Counted from the first letter of the stretch, positions 47,072 through 59,732 are shown. The stretch is 64,000 nucleotides of DNA from Zhengitettix transpicula (GCA_037074705.1 CM073594.1:59640509-59704508), one strand, 5' to 3'. Notes: generated by a model from the sequence alone, not told the origin. Program-made: numbers and translations.

Positions 47072-47730
47072 ACTAAATTCAGTATAAGCAATAAATATTA
47101 CGGAATGACTGCTGTAATTAAAAGGATGGGAAATAAGACTGAAAATTGATGAATGGAGAATTTGAAACTCATAACGTAATTTATATTACAAAAAGTGTTC
47201 ATTACAGTAAATGGAAATTGTTTAAAATTAATCCTTGAACATCAGCAAACATATTTCAACTGGCAAACTAAAAATTAATTTCATGAATTTTTAGGAGTCT
47301 GTTTAATTGATAAGTGAAACTGAAATTTGGTCACATACAGGCGAAGTGAATTATAAACCTTTTAAGAAACTCATAGCTTCCTCTGACATGGCAAAACTCT
47401 ACTCGTTAACTAAAAAAAATTCCAAAGTAAATTCGTTTTATCATTTTAGAAATTAGGGTAGGACAGTTCATAAGATTTTTGTATACCTGACGAAACGTAT
47501 TTTTTAAGGGGAGTTTAAGGCCAATTTCTTCTTGTTAAAATTGTTCCATTTCAATATTGTTTATTTTGCACTGTATGTAATACACAGATTTTAATGTTCT
47601 TACACTTGTGAACCAATGTAATAGAAAATATTAACTCAAAAAATAGTTGTCAGATGATTGTAACTAACATTCTAAAAACTAAATTCCTCGCAGTTATATT
47701 ACTATAATACTTCCATGAGACATATTTCGT
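47072..47730. other. Unassigned AT-rich sequence
   Basis: Contains one minimal ACCTGACGAAACGTA string at 47485-47499, a collapsed hammerhead-like end. Nothing else. Confidence 0.4.
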
Positions 47731-47735
47731 GAGGT

Positions 47736-48277
47736 ATATGACAGGATCTGCGAGAGGATTCTATCGCAGGTAACCTGCGAGGGATGTTCTCTCGCAGGCA
47801 GAACCTTGTAGGAGAGATAAGAAGGGGTTGTCTTTGGGGATGCCTTTTCCTCTCCGTTTTTGAACTAAGGTTCCCACAAGCCGAGGTACCTCGGCCTGTT
47901 CTAAGAGGTGTATATTCCGGGGTCAAAGACCTTGGAGTTGACCGCTATTCCCATTGAATAGTCGGCCAGTTGCCTCCTAAACTGGTCGAGGCACGGAGAA
48001 GGGAATGCTGCGTCCCCACAGAAAACTTCTCTCCCGCTATCGGAAGGGTACCCAATGCCCGACCTACATAATGCAGGTTTTTCTAGGGTTTTCCCTGCAT
48101 TTCTTTAAGCGAATGCCGGGTAAGATCCCTTAAAATACAGCCCGGGGGCCCTAGTTAACCCTTGGATACCTTCCTATACCCTTCAGAATCCCCCATTTGA
48201 AATCCCTTCCTATGCTATTAAAGGGGAGTTGCCCAACGTGGATTACCCTCATGAAGCCAGTTGCCCTAAAAAAAACT
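47736..48277 (-). repeat. R1 repeat copy 8
   Basis: Near-complete minus-strand copy. The left end has the GC hairpin zone (two CTGCGAG...CTCGCAG/ATCGCAG stems at 47752-47800). All internal blocks follow, and the right end is ATTACCCTCATGAAGCC + CCCTAAAAAAA. The minus-strand frame within (47702-47926) is not conserved in other copies. Confidence 0.83.
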
Positions 48278-48284
48278 ATATGTT

Positions 48285-48755
48285 ACTAGAGCTCTGGCGG
48301 AGGCTATCTTTGGGGATGCCTTCACATCTCTCTGGTTTTTGAACTAAGGTTCCCATATGCCGAGGCACCTCTGTCTGTTTTTAGAGGCGTATTTTCTGGG
48401 GTCGAAGACCTTGGGTATACAAAATGGTCGGCCAGCTGCCTCCTAAACCGGTCAAGGCAAGGCGAGGGGAAAGCTGCAACCCCACAGCTAACCTCTATCC
48501 CGCCATCGGAAGGGCGTGGGACAATTACCAAATTCCCGTCCTACCTGATGCAGGTTTTTCTAGGGTATTCCCTTCATCACTTTTAGGCGAATTGCCGGGT
48601 AGGATCCTAAAACCATAGCCCGGGGGCCCCAGTTGACCCTTTACTACCTTCCTCTACCTTTCCGCATCCCCCTTTCTAATCCCTTCCTATGCTATTAAAG
48701 GGGAGTTGCCACCATGTGTATTACCCTCATGTAGCCTGTTACCCTAAAAAAAGTA
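48285..48755 (-). repeat. R1 repeat copy 9
   Basis: Same orientation as copy 8 and only a few bases away. It has the internal blocks and the terminal ATTACCCTCATGTAGCCTG + TTACCCTAAAAAAA. It lacks the GC hairpin zone at the left and has lost a short piece near 48415. Confidence 0.83.
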
Positions 48756-49690
48756 TATGTTTCTCTAGTAGTGTTACAGCTACTTCTATACAACTTGGGT
48801 AGTATCTAGAACAAAGATGTTATCTCAAACTCAATTTGATTTTTATATAGGTTTTTTTTCGTTTTAAAGGGAATAATGTGTGTATATTCACATTCAAAAA
48901 AATTATTAATTCAATAAAGAAAACTAAAAATATGTCAAACAATTTTTCTTTTGTCAGACTATAAAATTAATTTCAGGATCTTTCAGTCTCTCAGGCCATG
49001 ATTTTGAGTGTAATCTAGATAGGATTAAATATATATAATTAAAAACAGGTATATTATTTATCATGTTAACCTTCCTTTCAGACTTTGATATGTGAATTTC
49101 TGTGTATTGTTACAGATAATTATGGTCTCAGAAGTTGAAAGTTTCTTAAATTAATGTTATATTTGACAAATTAGAATTACTGTAATTTTTTCTGGTTTGT
49201 TTATTGAACTTTAACAAACAAATTGTGTATATAACACTTAAAAAAGTAATATTTTTAATAATATAACGCATAATCATTTTAAAATTTGGCAGCCAATTTT
49301 ACTGAAACACAAGTTTAAGTATTACTATGTATCTGTTAACAAATGCAAAAAATATGAAGCTAATTGTATAAGAACATTTTATGGAAAATATTCCTTAACC
49401 TAGAAAAAGCAAGTATTCGGTAAAAGCTATTTTAGGTACACATTTCATAAAAATTTCTTACGCCACTTAATTATGGTTTTGTACTCATATTTTAAAACAC
49501 ATTATTTTTGTGTGTTGATAGTTTTAAGATATTCTGTTTACTAGTGTAATAAAACTTATAACTGGGTATCAAAATATATTAAAATGTTATAAATTTCAAT
49601 ATACCACACAAATTTCGCTTTAAATATATTTATAGGTAATCATTGGATATTTTATTTTCAATGGCTTTATAAAATTAATGATAAAATGTT
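48756..49690. other. Unassigned AT-rich sequence
   Basis: No supported feature. Confidence 0.4.
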
Positions 49691-50175
49691 AACGTTTATG
49701 GAAGTTGAGAATGATAATTGTGTCCGACTTCTCCAGTCGATCGCCTTTTGATTTGATTTAACATTCCTGCGGGAACCAGCCCCTCTCTTGTCTTGTTTAC
49801 CCTAATGCAGTTAGAGCTGAAAACCAACTTGACCACTGTTGGCCTTACAAGGACTGCCTTGCTTGGAGGTCCGTAACCACCAATTAGCAAGCGAATATTA
49901 CTTATTCACGAGTCAGGACCCTTGACGCTTTGAAGACGTCTAATTGCTACGCTGTGCGCAAACCGAATTAGCCTCGACTGGCAAGAGAGCTGTCACGCGT
50001 GTAGTCCGCTCACGCCATGCTCGTCCTCGTCAGAATCTCCGAGACGAGGGTAAGGATCTGTATCACGCAATGCTTCAGAGGGGGGTGGGGGAGGGGGGGG
50101 GAGAAGGAAAACAATTCACACGCCTTAATACACAGCGGCTAAGCGCTTCCGAGGGATCCTCTGGCGGGAAATGAG
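49691..50175. other. GC-balanced island
   Basis: Open frames on both strands (49696-49890 minus, 49944-50174 plus) have no domain. Ends with a G-rich run at 50079-50100. Possible conserved non-coding block. Confidence 0.33.
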
Positions 50176-50482
50176 TTTCAGTGGGGTGAGAAAAAACACG
50201 GGCCGGAGGAAATAATTAATCTATTTGTGTTTCAGAACTTTTACAGGAATGGATTCGGTTTAAAATTAAAATAAAACTATAATTTGAAAATTACACACCA
50301 GAGAAATACTAGGGTAGTAAATTATTTCAATCCTAAAAAGCCATACCAATTTGGAAATATAAATATTACATTTAAATATGACCTGACACAATATTTACTT
50401 TGTCATATTTTTATTAATGCGCTAAGTTCAATAAATCATTAATATAAAATTTATAAGCAACCATTTATTATATAATATATAT

Positions 50483-51515
50483 TGTAGTAATTGGTAATTA
50501 AGGCATTGTACTAATTGAAAACTTGAATTGTAGAGGACTCATTATTGGTGGATATAGCGGACGCCGCAACAAACCGGCAGTGCAAGGAAAGTATTGTTGA
50601 TCGGTCGAGAAGGTTTTACGCGCTCAAAATTTACAAGACGAACGAACAGTTGGGCAGCGGACAGCAAGTAGAACAGAGTAAAAGAACGAACAGTTGGGCT
50701 GTAAACGGTGAGATGTACAGATTAAAATTCTAATTCAAGAAAACTTGAACAATCTTTGTCAGTCAGCAGTGAAGACTGAAAGGTCTAATTTAAAGAACGA
50801 GAAAGTGTTCCAGTAACCAGTACGCTGTTATATCAAAAATGCAGAAACTGAACTAGTCTTCAGTCAACAGACAAAACCAATGAGGTGCATTTTCAACAAA
50901 AATCCACGAGATCTACAAATCCAGGTTGCAGTAAATCATCGAGAATCGACAAATTTATTTTAAACCAACTAACAAACTACGCTAATTAGAGTCTGTGAAC
51001 ATTTAGAGTCTGTGAGTACTTAGAATCAGTGATATCCCCCAAATTGTGCACGAAAAGTTAAAATGAGACCTGGGCTGCCGTAAGTAGAAAGAAAACTTTA
51101 AAATCATTGTAAACCACGTTTAAAAGATAAACGTCAGATCGTTCTTTAATTATCGATAAACTGAGATCTTTAATTATTCAGATCATTCTTTATTTCTTGA
51201 TAAAAATTGAAATTGTTTAAATTCAATCTTTGGTATTATTTCTTCACCAACAAATTTCGTCTATGTTCAGACGCATTGATTCCCATATAAAGCAAATGTA
51301 ATTTTTGTGATTTTGATTATATAAATTCTGCCATTATCAAACCCAGTTCAAGACCCTGAGATCCCAAATATTTTGTGATTTGAGTACTTGTTTTAAAACT
51401 GTTAATAAATCTTGTTTAATAGTTTTCACGTAATAATTCTTTTCATTTAAAAAACGCCACATAATTCATATCATGAATTATTGTCAAAAGATGCAAGCTA
51501 AATATATAAATTATT

Positions 51516-51518
<3 letters not shown>
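50483..51518 (+). mobile_element. Solo-LTR-like element, copy 5 (opposite orientation)
   Basis: Starts TGTAGTAATTGG, the reverse complement of the right end of copy 2, and ends TTATTACA. ATAT occurs on both sides. The strings CCATTATCAAACCCAG and GACCCTGAGA near 51330-51362 are the reverse complement of the GGGTTTGATAATGG / CTCAGGGTC landmarks of copies 3 and 4. It lies between (AT)n sequence, and the primer-site motif has decayed. The plus-strand call follows from the family sense being minus in the other copies. Confidence 0.68.

Positions 51519-51554
<36 letters not shown>
51519..51554. repeat. (TA)n microsatellite
   Basis: TA tract abutting the LTR-like element on its right; the element's ATAT target lies in it. 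Confidence 0.9.
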
Positions 51555-51560
<6 letters not shown>

Positions 51561-51840
51561 ATAAAATACATTACGTTTCATCCCTAATTATTTGGGACAT
51601 CTTACGGTGTTGCAATAAATCAGTAACACATAAAGGAGATAATTTTATAATATTTCGGGTATTGAAGGGATGTAAATTTGATTCATTATTCTCCTCATCC
51701 TTGAATTCAAATTGTAATTATGAACTTCGTAATAGAATTTTGAAATTATCTCATTTCAAATATATTTAAATTTTTGAACACCTGAAAATGTCCGGAATAA
51801 TTTGGATAAAATTATGGTTTTTTTTACAAATAAATTATAT
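51555..51840. repeat. Inverted pair of hammerhead-like termini (pair 4)
   Basis: The left arm on the minus strand reads CACCGTAAGATGTCCC then GGGATGAAACGTAATG (51608-51569). The right arm on the plus strand reads CACCTGAAAATGTCC then AATTTGGAT (51779-51808). The arms match over about 45 bases and face outward from a centre of about 165 bp. The cores are mutated beyond activity. Confidence 0.55.
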
Positions 51841-52430
51841 TACAAAATATAAAATTTATACAATTAATATATTTTTCTGACTTGATTTATGTCTTATTAA
51901 CTGCTGAAATTATTATTATATCACATTAAATCAAGTAAAGACCATTATAACAAATATTTTAAAATTATTCAGCACGACGTAGATTCTGTAAATTTTTGTG
52001 TATTGTCAGGGTGTTTGTAATAATATTATGTAATATTCGTTGTTATTTACACACTTATGACAAAAAATCTGTTGCTGTAGAAACATAACATAAAAAACTG
52101 ATTAAAGTCCAAAAAAATTGTATTTTATATTGCAATTTCCAGTGAGACTTGCGTTGTCGATAAATAGATGCAGAATGAGTCTATTTGGACTGCATTTATC
52201 AGAGGTGACTGATGATGACGTCTGAAGTAAAATCAATCATGGCACTGAGGCTAATAAAGCTTCTAAATTGCTTTATTTTATTATTTTTAAATTGCACTTG
52301 CTCTTTGAAATAAACGAAGTTTCTACACTACAGATACAATTCATTTTTGTGCCTAATATAGTACTTAGGTAAAGTATGCAGGCAACCGTAAATTCTGAAA
52401 TAAAATTCAGGGCATTGCTAGTTGTACTGG
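51841..52430. other. Unassigned AT-rich sequence
   Basis: No supported feature. Confidence 0.4.
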
Positions 52431-52735
52431 AAGCGGTCATAACGTAATTGGCTGCGATGGCGGGGGGGGGGGGGGCAGTCAGAGACGCAACATACTGTTG
52501 TTTACATTACAAGGCGGCCGGCAATCGACGGTCATCAACAGTAGTTTCCTTTGACCCGTCTCCAAACACGTGTTGCGAGTAAGTGAGTTCCCCCAAGGCA
52601 ACTCTGCTGTTAAATTAAGGGAAAACACTGCGGTGAATACGCGCAACTCATACACACAGTCGCCCCGAGTACATACGCCACTGTTGATAATTCATACGCA
52701 AACTACCGTCGCCGTAAACTGTCACCATGAATACA
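52431..52735. other. GC-balanced island with 14-base G run
   Basis: G run at 52462-52475. CACGTG-type E-box at 52567 and several CpGs. No open frame of interest. Possible conserved non-coding DNA. Confidence 0.33.
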
Positions 52736-55214
52736 GATAACTAGTTATCAAAGATTTCTCGCTCATCTCATTAGTGCTAATTATTGAAACAGAAGCATGT
52801 ATTTTCAACTAGCAGAGAACGACAAGCGGCACAGTGTCTACATCTATAAACAAAAAATGAATAAACGAGCCAAATTTGTAAGAAATATAATAATAAAAAA
52901 GTTAAAGTATATTAACGAAATAAATATTATAGCACTGTTGCGATATGTATGTAAATCAAACACTGTTATAATTTTTTATCCCCAAATATTAATTAATTGT
53001 AAATCAAAAAGTATAATGTGTATCAGACTTGTAAAACATTTATATTTCCACCTGAAGAGTATTATAGAACACGTCATGCCAATTTTTATTTTATTGAATT
53101 ATATTTCTTATCAGTTTGCCTGGTTTATACATTCATAATTCAACGAAGTCAGATAAATATAATTATAATACTTAGAGTGGTCTTATTTTTAAAACGACTT
53201 ATTACTTTGAAAAAATTATGAATACATAAAATTTCACTTCATAATTTTCCTGAGGAAAAAAAAAAGGAATTTTAATGTTATGGGTCACAAAGAAAGTTAT
53301 TATACAACTAAATACCCGGAATTTTTCAGTCATACGGTCAAACTTTTCGCCACTCCATGCAGAATAGTCCTGGGGGCTTCTACACGTCACGTTACTTTTT
53401 TCTCAATTAACTAATAATATTTCCTCACATTTTCATTCTTATATTTAGCTATTATTTAATAATAATTACCTCACAATATTTAGAGTGAAAATAATTCCCA
53501 ATTTAATCAAATGAATAATTTAATATGTAGTAAATTAATTTTTCTTATGGTACCACAGTAATTAATGTTTTACGAAATTTAAGAACGACATATTTAATAC
53601 CAGAATTTCAAATGTCTTAAAAATTATAAATATTTGAATAAATTCAATTTTTTCAGCCCTAGCATCATAAATTTAATAATTTTACTTTTGCTAGGTTGAT
53701 TCGAAGAAGAACGTTTTTGACCTATTTCTGAAGTTTATCTGTAAGCATCTTCAAATTGAAGCAGATAATTTATTATGATCACGGAGAAATAAATTAAAGA
53801 TATCAGAACCGGAAAGATCCTTTGCTGGTCATGAGGTTGTTATAGAAACTTAAGAGAAAAAATTACAGTTGTTTATGATACGCGAATAAGTTACCATGAG
53901 ATATAGAAATACATTTCAGACGCTCAGAAAACTTGAATAAATCCAAGTGTACGTAATAACTAATAACCGTCGCCATGTTTATTGAACGATTGTTTGAATC
54001 TTCCATTTTAATCGCATATTTAAATTTTTCGGAGCAAGATTCATCAACCCTACTTCATTTAGTTGACCGCTGTAATTAACAGTAAATTATCCAGTATTAG
54101 ATTTTCACAACGGCGATTGTTTGGACGCTACGATGTTCACTCTTGAGGCCGCGTGGAAAGTGTGTATAGACGCTTTAACTACTGCACATATTATCCAGCA
54201 ATCACGTTTGCTTTTCCAGTTGTTTGTTATTTTGTTAGGGTCCATATTGAAGGGTTGAATACTTCTCACCTAATCACAAAATATTGAATCCACAAATGGA
54301 TCATGTTTCCAGTGTTTTCAGTAAAGTATTAAAATAATCCATTTTAAGGAAATAAATAATTTTTACTCATATGAAAGTATTATTTAATGGAAAAAATATT
54401 AAAATCACATTGGTTTAAAATGTTTGTAATAATGATTTAAAATTTATCTACGGGACTTTGTTTCTGCCAATAAACTTAACTAAGTTAAAATTACTAACTA
54501 CGATTAATAAATGTTGAAAAAATTCTACAATTTTCGGATAAAGGTCATTGTGATGTTCACATTTAATCAATTCAAAACTTTTTTAATCTATTATAAACAA
54601 ACATAACACATTTATTTTTATAATATTATTAACATATTTTTAAGAAGTTAACCACTTGGAAATAATTTTGATGCAAGATTTACATGAAATAATTTATTAT
54701 TATTATTATAATATATTATTATATTATTAATTATAATTTTATGTGTTACACTATATATTTTTACTTTCATTCCGAGTATTAACATAACGATTTTCTTGTA
54801 TATTGAATTATTTTCTCCCACATGAGGACGTAAAATCTCATTTAAATTCCTTTTCATCATCTTAAGCTAAATAATGCAAGTTTCGAATATCGTAAAACAA
54901 AACTGATGGAAATACAGAGAGTAGTTTAGTCTGTATTAATGCATTCATTTACTGCAACATTGAAAGGTATATAAAACATGTAAACACATAAAGGAGTTCG
55001 AGATTAAAAACGAAAAATGTTGCCTAAAATCAATGTAATTTATATTAGTGAAATTCAAGGTCGTTAAATTCGAAAATAATAATTTTTTTCTAACAAATTA
55101 CTAGACAGGGGGAAGTGAGAGGTCTGTTGAGAAATACAAACTTATTTTGTAAATAGGATCTATTTTGTTTAAAAAATTAAATATGCAGATAAATATTTAA
55201 AATAATAATTCAAC
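52736..55214. other. Long AT-rich unassigned stretch
   Basis: The longest frame (52797-53138, plus) is 113 codons of Lys/Ile/Asn/Tyr-rich sequence, as expected by chance at this base composition. No domain or repeat family seen. A TTA/ATT-rich stretch lies at 54696-54740. Confidence 0.42.
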
Positions 55215-55800
55215 AAATTTTGAAGCAATGATTCTGATATTTAGCATATCAAATTAAAGAAAGAATTTATAACTGAATTTATATCTAATGTATCAAAAAT
55301 TAAAGGAATGATTTCGACCTCCGTGTCAATATTTAAAATAATTAATGTATACTAAATTTATGGTATTATATTGTCCTACAGCTGAATATTAGTAATAATT
55401 TTTTAACGAAAATTTGCGGAATGGTTTTGACTTTTTTACGTACTTAATTCTTCAAAAATTTATGCCATGATATTTTCTTAATAATTATTTTAACAAATAT
55501 TTAAGAAATTATAATATTGAATTATTAATATTTTTAAAACAGTGAAGTGATAATTTTCACTTTTAAAGTTTTGATTTATCAAAATTTTAAATGATCGTGA
55601 TTTTTCAGATAAATATTCATAAATATAGATGTATATAAATTTTTTAAACGTAGCTTTTGAGATTATTTTATCAATTTAAAGATACGCAACATGTCATGCG
55701 GGCAGATATTAATTTTAAGTTATAATCAAATTCAATCCATGAACGTAAACTTGAGGTTTTTCTTATTTTAAGGTGCTGATTTTGACCTTTATATAGGGAT
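55215..55800 (+). repeat. Very diverged AT-rich tandem repeat
   Basis: A motif close to GGAATGATTTTGACCT recurs near 55227, 55305, 55420, 55545 and 55750, among A/T-rich spacers with further loose similarity. Spacing is irregular (about 80-205 bp). A decayed satellite is plausible but weakly supported. Confidence 0.28.
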
Positions 55801-56039
55801 TAGAAAATATTGATGTAGCTAAAGTATTGAATTATCAACATTTATAGCATTGGTAGCAGTCAGATTGTAGGTTTTTAAAAAAATTATGGAACTGATTGCT
55901 GAGCGTTTCCGTTTTTCTGTTTGTTCTTTGAGTACCGCCCCCCCCCCTTTTAAAACCTTCTAGCGACTCTTTTTATGACTCAATAATTAAGTGAAAACTT
56001 GTCTAAGGTTTAATACATGTTTGACAACGTCATTGACCT

Positions 56040-56660
56040 AACTTTTGTTTTCAACGCTTCATTAAGATCCTAGTGGAGAAACATTCGCGAGTTGGTTCCG
56101 CAAGTTTCTCCGCCGCCCCCCCTGCAAGCAAGCTCTTTTGTTTTCGGTACCGGGGCCGTCCGGAGACCAGGATTCCGCAGGAAAGACGGCGGGCGGGCGA
56201 CGGTCAACTTCATAATTAAAAGCAATGTCCCCGACGCCTCTTTGAAATGCATGGGCAGAAGCCATTCAAATTGACTTCCGTGTTCCATGAAATTTTTAAT
56301 AGTCTGTGCTTGGCGTCGGCCGTTAGCAATGAAATTGAGTTTTCATTGTGTTTCATATTGTACACGGAAAGCTGGCCGAACATTTCGGACTGTTGTTTGG
56401 CAATATAACGAGTTTTTGCATCACAATGAACCAAACGGGCCGCGCAAACACGCGATTGCATTCCGATGGGCTAATAAGCTGAAATTTCACTTACTCCGGC
56501 GTTAGGTTAGTGTGCTCCTATTATTTTTTTTTTCTGTGTGTGACTCATAAAGCTCAACCCTCCATTCAGTGGAATAAATCAAAAAAAAATTGGGGAGGTG
56601 AATTGAAAGACGCAGCACGATGCAACACTGACGAGGGCCACGAAATCTTCTCACGAAGGT
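56040..56660. promoter_or_regulatory. GC-balanced island with homeodomain-type sites
   Basis: The left third is strongly GC-rich (GGCGGGCGGGCGACGG at about 56187). The middle carries CATAATTAAAAG (56211-56222), GAAATGCATG and TTTTTAATAG. Open frames on both strands (56062-56288 minus, 56092-56505 plus) are mutually overlapping and have no domain. The mix resembles conserved non-coding DNA of developmental loci. Inference from composition and motifs only. Confidence 0.28.
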
Positions 56661-56819
56661 ATAAATTGAGAACCCATTAATTTTATCACTTCCATTATTT
56701 TTAAAGATACGTTGCCACTTAGCCTCACATTGACCATCACACCGATAAAAAAAAATTCGGAACTAAAAAAAAATTATATCTGATTCATAATATTTAAAAA
56801 GAAATATAGCCAAATCAGA

Positions 56820-56975
56820 CCAAAAAAAGTGATAATATAAATACCACACTACGTTTCTGGGATTCTTGTCAATTTCCTCAGGTACGAAGAAGAGCCTAGA
56901 GTGACACAACCGCACTTGTCAGTTGACAAAATTGAAAAGAAACGTCGTGTGGTATTTATATTATCACATTTTTGG
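56820..56975. repeat. Inverted pair of hammerhead-like termini (pair 5), near-perfect arms
   Basis: Arms 56820-56858 and 56938-56975 (about 38 bp) are inverted repeats with very few mismatches, around an 80-bp centre. Read outward they give AGAAACGT(A/C)GTGTGG, then TATTTATATTATCAC and a Pu-rich/T tail. The inner side of the left arm holds CCTGAGGAAATTG on the minus strand, the position of CTGATGA in the intact core. A matching half occurs at 22175-22215. Confidence 0.75.
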
Positions 56976-56979
56976 CTGA

Positions 56980-58225
56980 AAAAAAATACGTCCTAAATTT
57001 TCCTGTATTTATCTTTCTTAAATTTATACTATTACTTATATTATTTGGGTATTACATTGTCTGGTGGGTAGAAAGGTGAACACGAAAAAGTGAAATAAAG
57101 GCAAAGAAAATAAAAAAAAGGAAAGAAAACAAGAGAGAGAGAGAGAACGAAAGAGGCAGGTTAAAGAGATTACGTGAAAGATCCTCTAGAAGTTCAGAGA
57201 GTTTTGAAACATTACGTAAAAAAAACTGTTCATCAGGCACAGAACAACACTCGGACGCGCAACATATGAGTACGAATACTCATTAGGGGACAGACCTTCT
57301 AAATTCGTCCTGGGCCTAGAGTGACAGTTGCCCCAGTGTATAGATTCTGAAAGGACACTGCTCCTTCCTTTCTGTTTTTCTTGTTTTCTTCGCTTAGAGT
57401 AAATCTCTACATCTTTCCTCTGATCTTCTAGATGATCATTCACATCATTTCTTTAACCTGCTTTGCTCATTCTGTATTTCATGTTTTCTTTGCATTACTT
57501 TTTTCTTTTCTTTACCCTTTTTTAACTTTTTTTGCTCACCCTTTTACTCCCAGACAATGGAATACCCCAACAATCTAAATATTTTTACTCCACCATTGTC
57601 AACAAGTTTAAAATTCAGATTAAATTTACACGTATAAAATTTTGGTTTAAATATGGTCCCATGCTTGAGGATCGCCCTTTGATTTCATTTTACTTTTTCC
57701 CTTAATTTTAAAAAAAGTAACACTGTAAATTTGAAAAGAAAATTCTATAACAGGATAAAATTAAAATCACTGGAACTTATATTTGTTTAATAGACGAATC
57801 TCACACAAAAAACTACACAATCCCGTTTATTAAATGAATCTACTATGTAATCTAAGATTATGTTTTCCTTGGTTACTTTTACTTCAACAAATAATTAGGC
57901 AATACAGCCAACATTCCAGAGAAAAATTTACTAAACACAAAAATATTCGTCTGAAATGCAACGTTTCGTCCAACAATTTTTGGGACTCGTTTTGGTTATC
58001 AGGAAAAAACTGCAGATTTGAATTTAGACTTCCTGCGTCCTAGCACGGTTATACCCGAAAAAAAATCCTCATAGGACGCAGGAACTCCATGGACTCTCAG
58101 AAACTGTATTAAAACTGTATATTACCTGGTTAATTGAAGTAGTCCCTAAAATAGTCCCTGATGTATTGGCAGTACTGATTTTTTATTTTTATAAGATTAA
58201 TGACATATCAATTTTATTACTTTTA
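56980..58225. other. Unassigned; one single hammerhead-like end
   Basis: Mostly AT-rich. At 57959-58012 the minus strand reads CCTGATAACC...GTCCC...GGACGAAACGTTGC, another degenerate terminus. A purine-rich patch (GAGAGA) lies at about 57134-57146. Confidence 0.4.
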
Positions 58226-58819
58226 CTAGCTGGGTGCCCGGCGTTGCCCGAGATGACATTTATCTATAACCATCCATAAGACTCCAATTTTGGTTACTTT
58301 TGCGCTATTTTTATGTAAAGCTCCTTGAACCCTATCCCTAAATGTGCTCAGCTCCCATGCCGAAGGGGGATGAAGTCATTGACTAAATATATCGGCCGTT
58401 TTTACATGTTAGAAGATGACCACCCCCACAAATATCCGATAATGAAAAATAATGTATTCCACGCAAAAATCGGCCGATTACATTGTCTGAAAATTTATTC
58501 CCCCGCCCAACACCTCCGAAACCCGTCGCGTTACCCAGGATGTCACAATTAGATTCAGCGACATTCATAGTCTCGGAATTGATTCGATTCTCGGTTGTTT
58601 TTGCGGGATTTTATTTAACGTACCTCCACCCCAACCCTAAGCTTGCTCCCCTCACAGGGGTTAAATTATACACAAACAACATCGGTATAAATACTATCAA
58701 AGTAATTAACCCCAGGAAATAATTATCGCAAATATCGACCGTTTAACATGTTTGAAATTTTTCACCCCCGACGACTCCCGCTTCGGGGACTTAAACGGTC
58801 AAGTTTAATGTCATAATTA

Positions 58820-59450
58820 AACGCAGTGACAATCCTGATAGTTTCTGGTTTCTTTTTATCCAATGCTACTTCCACGCCAACCCTTAAGGGTGCACGCTTC
58901 CGAGTCCGAAAGGGGTTGAAATTACACACAGAGAACGTGTAGGGAAATTTTATTAATCTAATTCATCCCGAAATATGTTTAATTGACGAAAAAAAAGCCG
59001 GTCAACTCATCCCAACCCAGCCGATACCCGCGCGATGTCCAGATTGTCATAAATAAATTCAGCAACATCCATTACCTTCGATTTGACTCGAATCTCGGTT
59101 GTTTTCCCGTTATTTTCAAGGAAATTAATTAAACTCAGTGACATTCCCGATAGCTTCTGGTTTCTTTTTATGTAATGCTACTTCACGCCCACCCTTAAGG
59201 GTGCACCCTTATGAGTCCGAAAGGGGTTGAATTTATACACAGAGAACATGTAGGGAAATTTTATTAATGTAATTCATCCCGAAATATATTTAATCGACGC
59301 AAAAAACAGCCGGTCAACTCATCCCAACCCAGCCGATACCCGCGCGTTGTCCAGATTGTCATAAATAAATTCAGGGACATCCATTACCTTCGATTTGACT
59401 CGAATCTCGGTTGTATTCGCGTTATTTTATTGCAGCGTTCCTCCACCCAA
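58820..59450 (-). repeat. 311-bp tandem duplication inside the Helitron
   Basis: Landmark ACCCTTAAGGGTGCAC occurs at 58880 and 59191. It is followed in both by GAGTCCGAAAGGGGTTGAA, GTAGGGAAATTTTATTAAT and the CCAACCCAGCCGATACCCGC block, then TTCGATTTGACTCGAATCTC. Confidence 0.82.
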
Positions 59451-59732
59451 CACCTAAAAGTGCTCTACTGATAATCCAGACGCGCTTATGGGGGTCAGTA
59501 GACGCGTCTCACCCCAACAGTCGGTAGAAACACTATCAATATCTGTGACCCCTAAAAATATTTATCCGACTGAAATATCGACTGTTTTAGCATGTTTAAA
59601 TATTTCAACCCCGGTCCGCCCCCGCTTCTGGAGGTGGTAGACGCATCTCCGACAGTGTTTGTTTCCTGGTCGCAAAGAACACGTGTACGAAATTTGGTGA
59701 AATTTTCTCCAGCGGTGTAGATTTGTATAACG

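Noticed and set aside
52797..53138. 113-codon frame
   Set aside because: Lys/Ile/Asn/Tyr-rich sequence expected by chance in AT-rich DNA; no domain.
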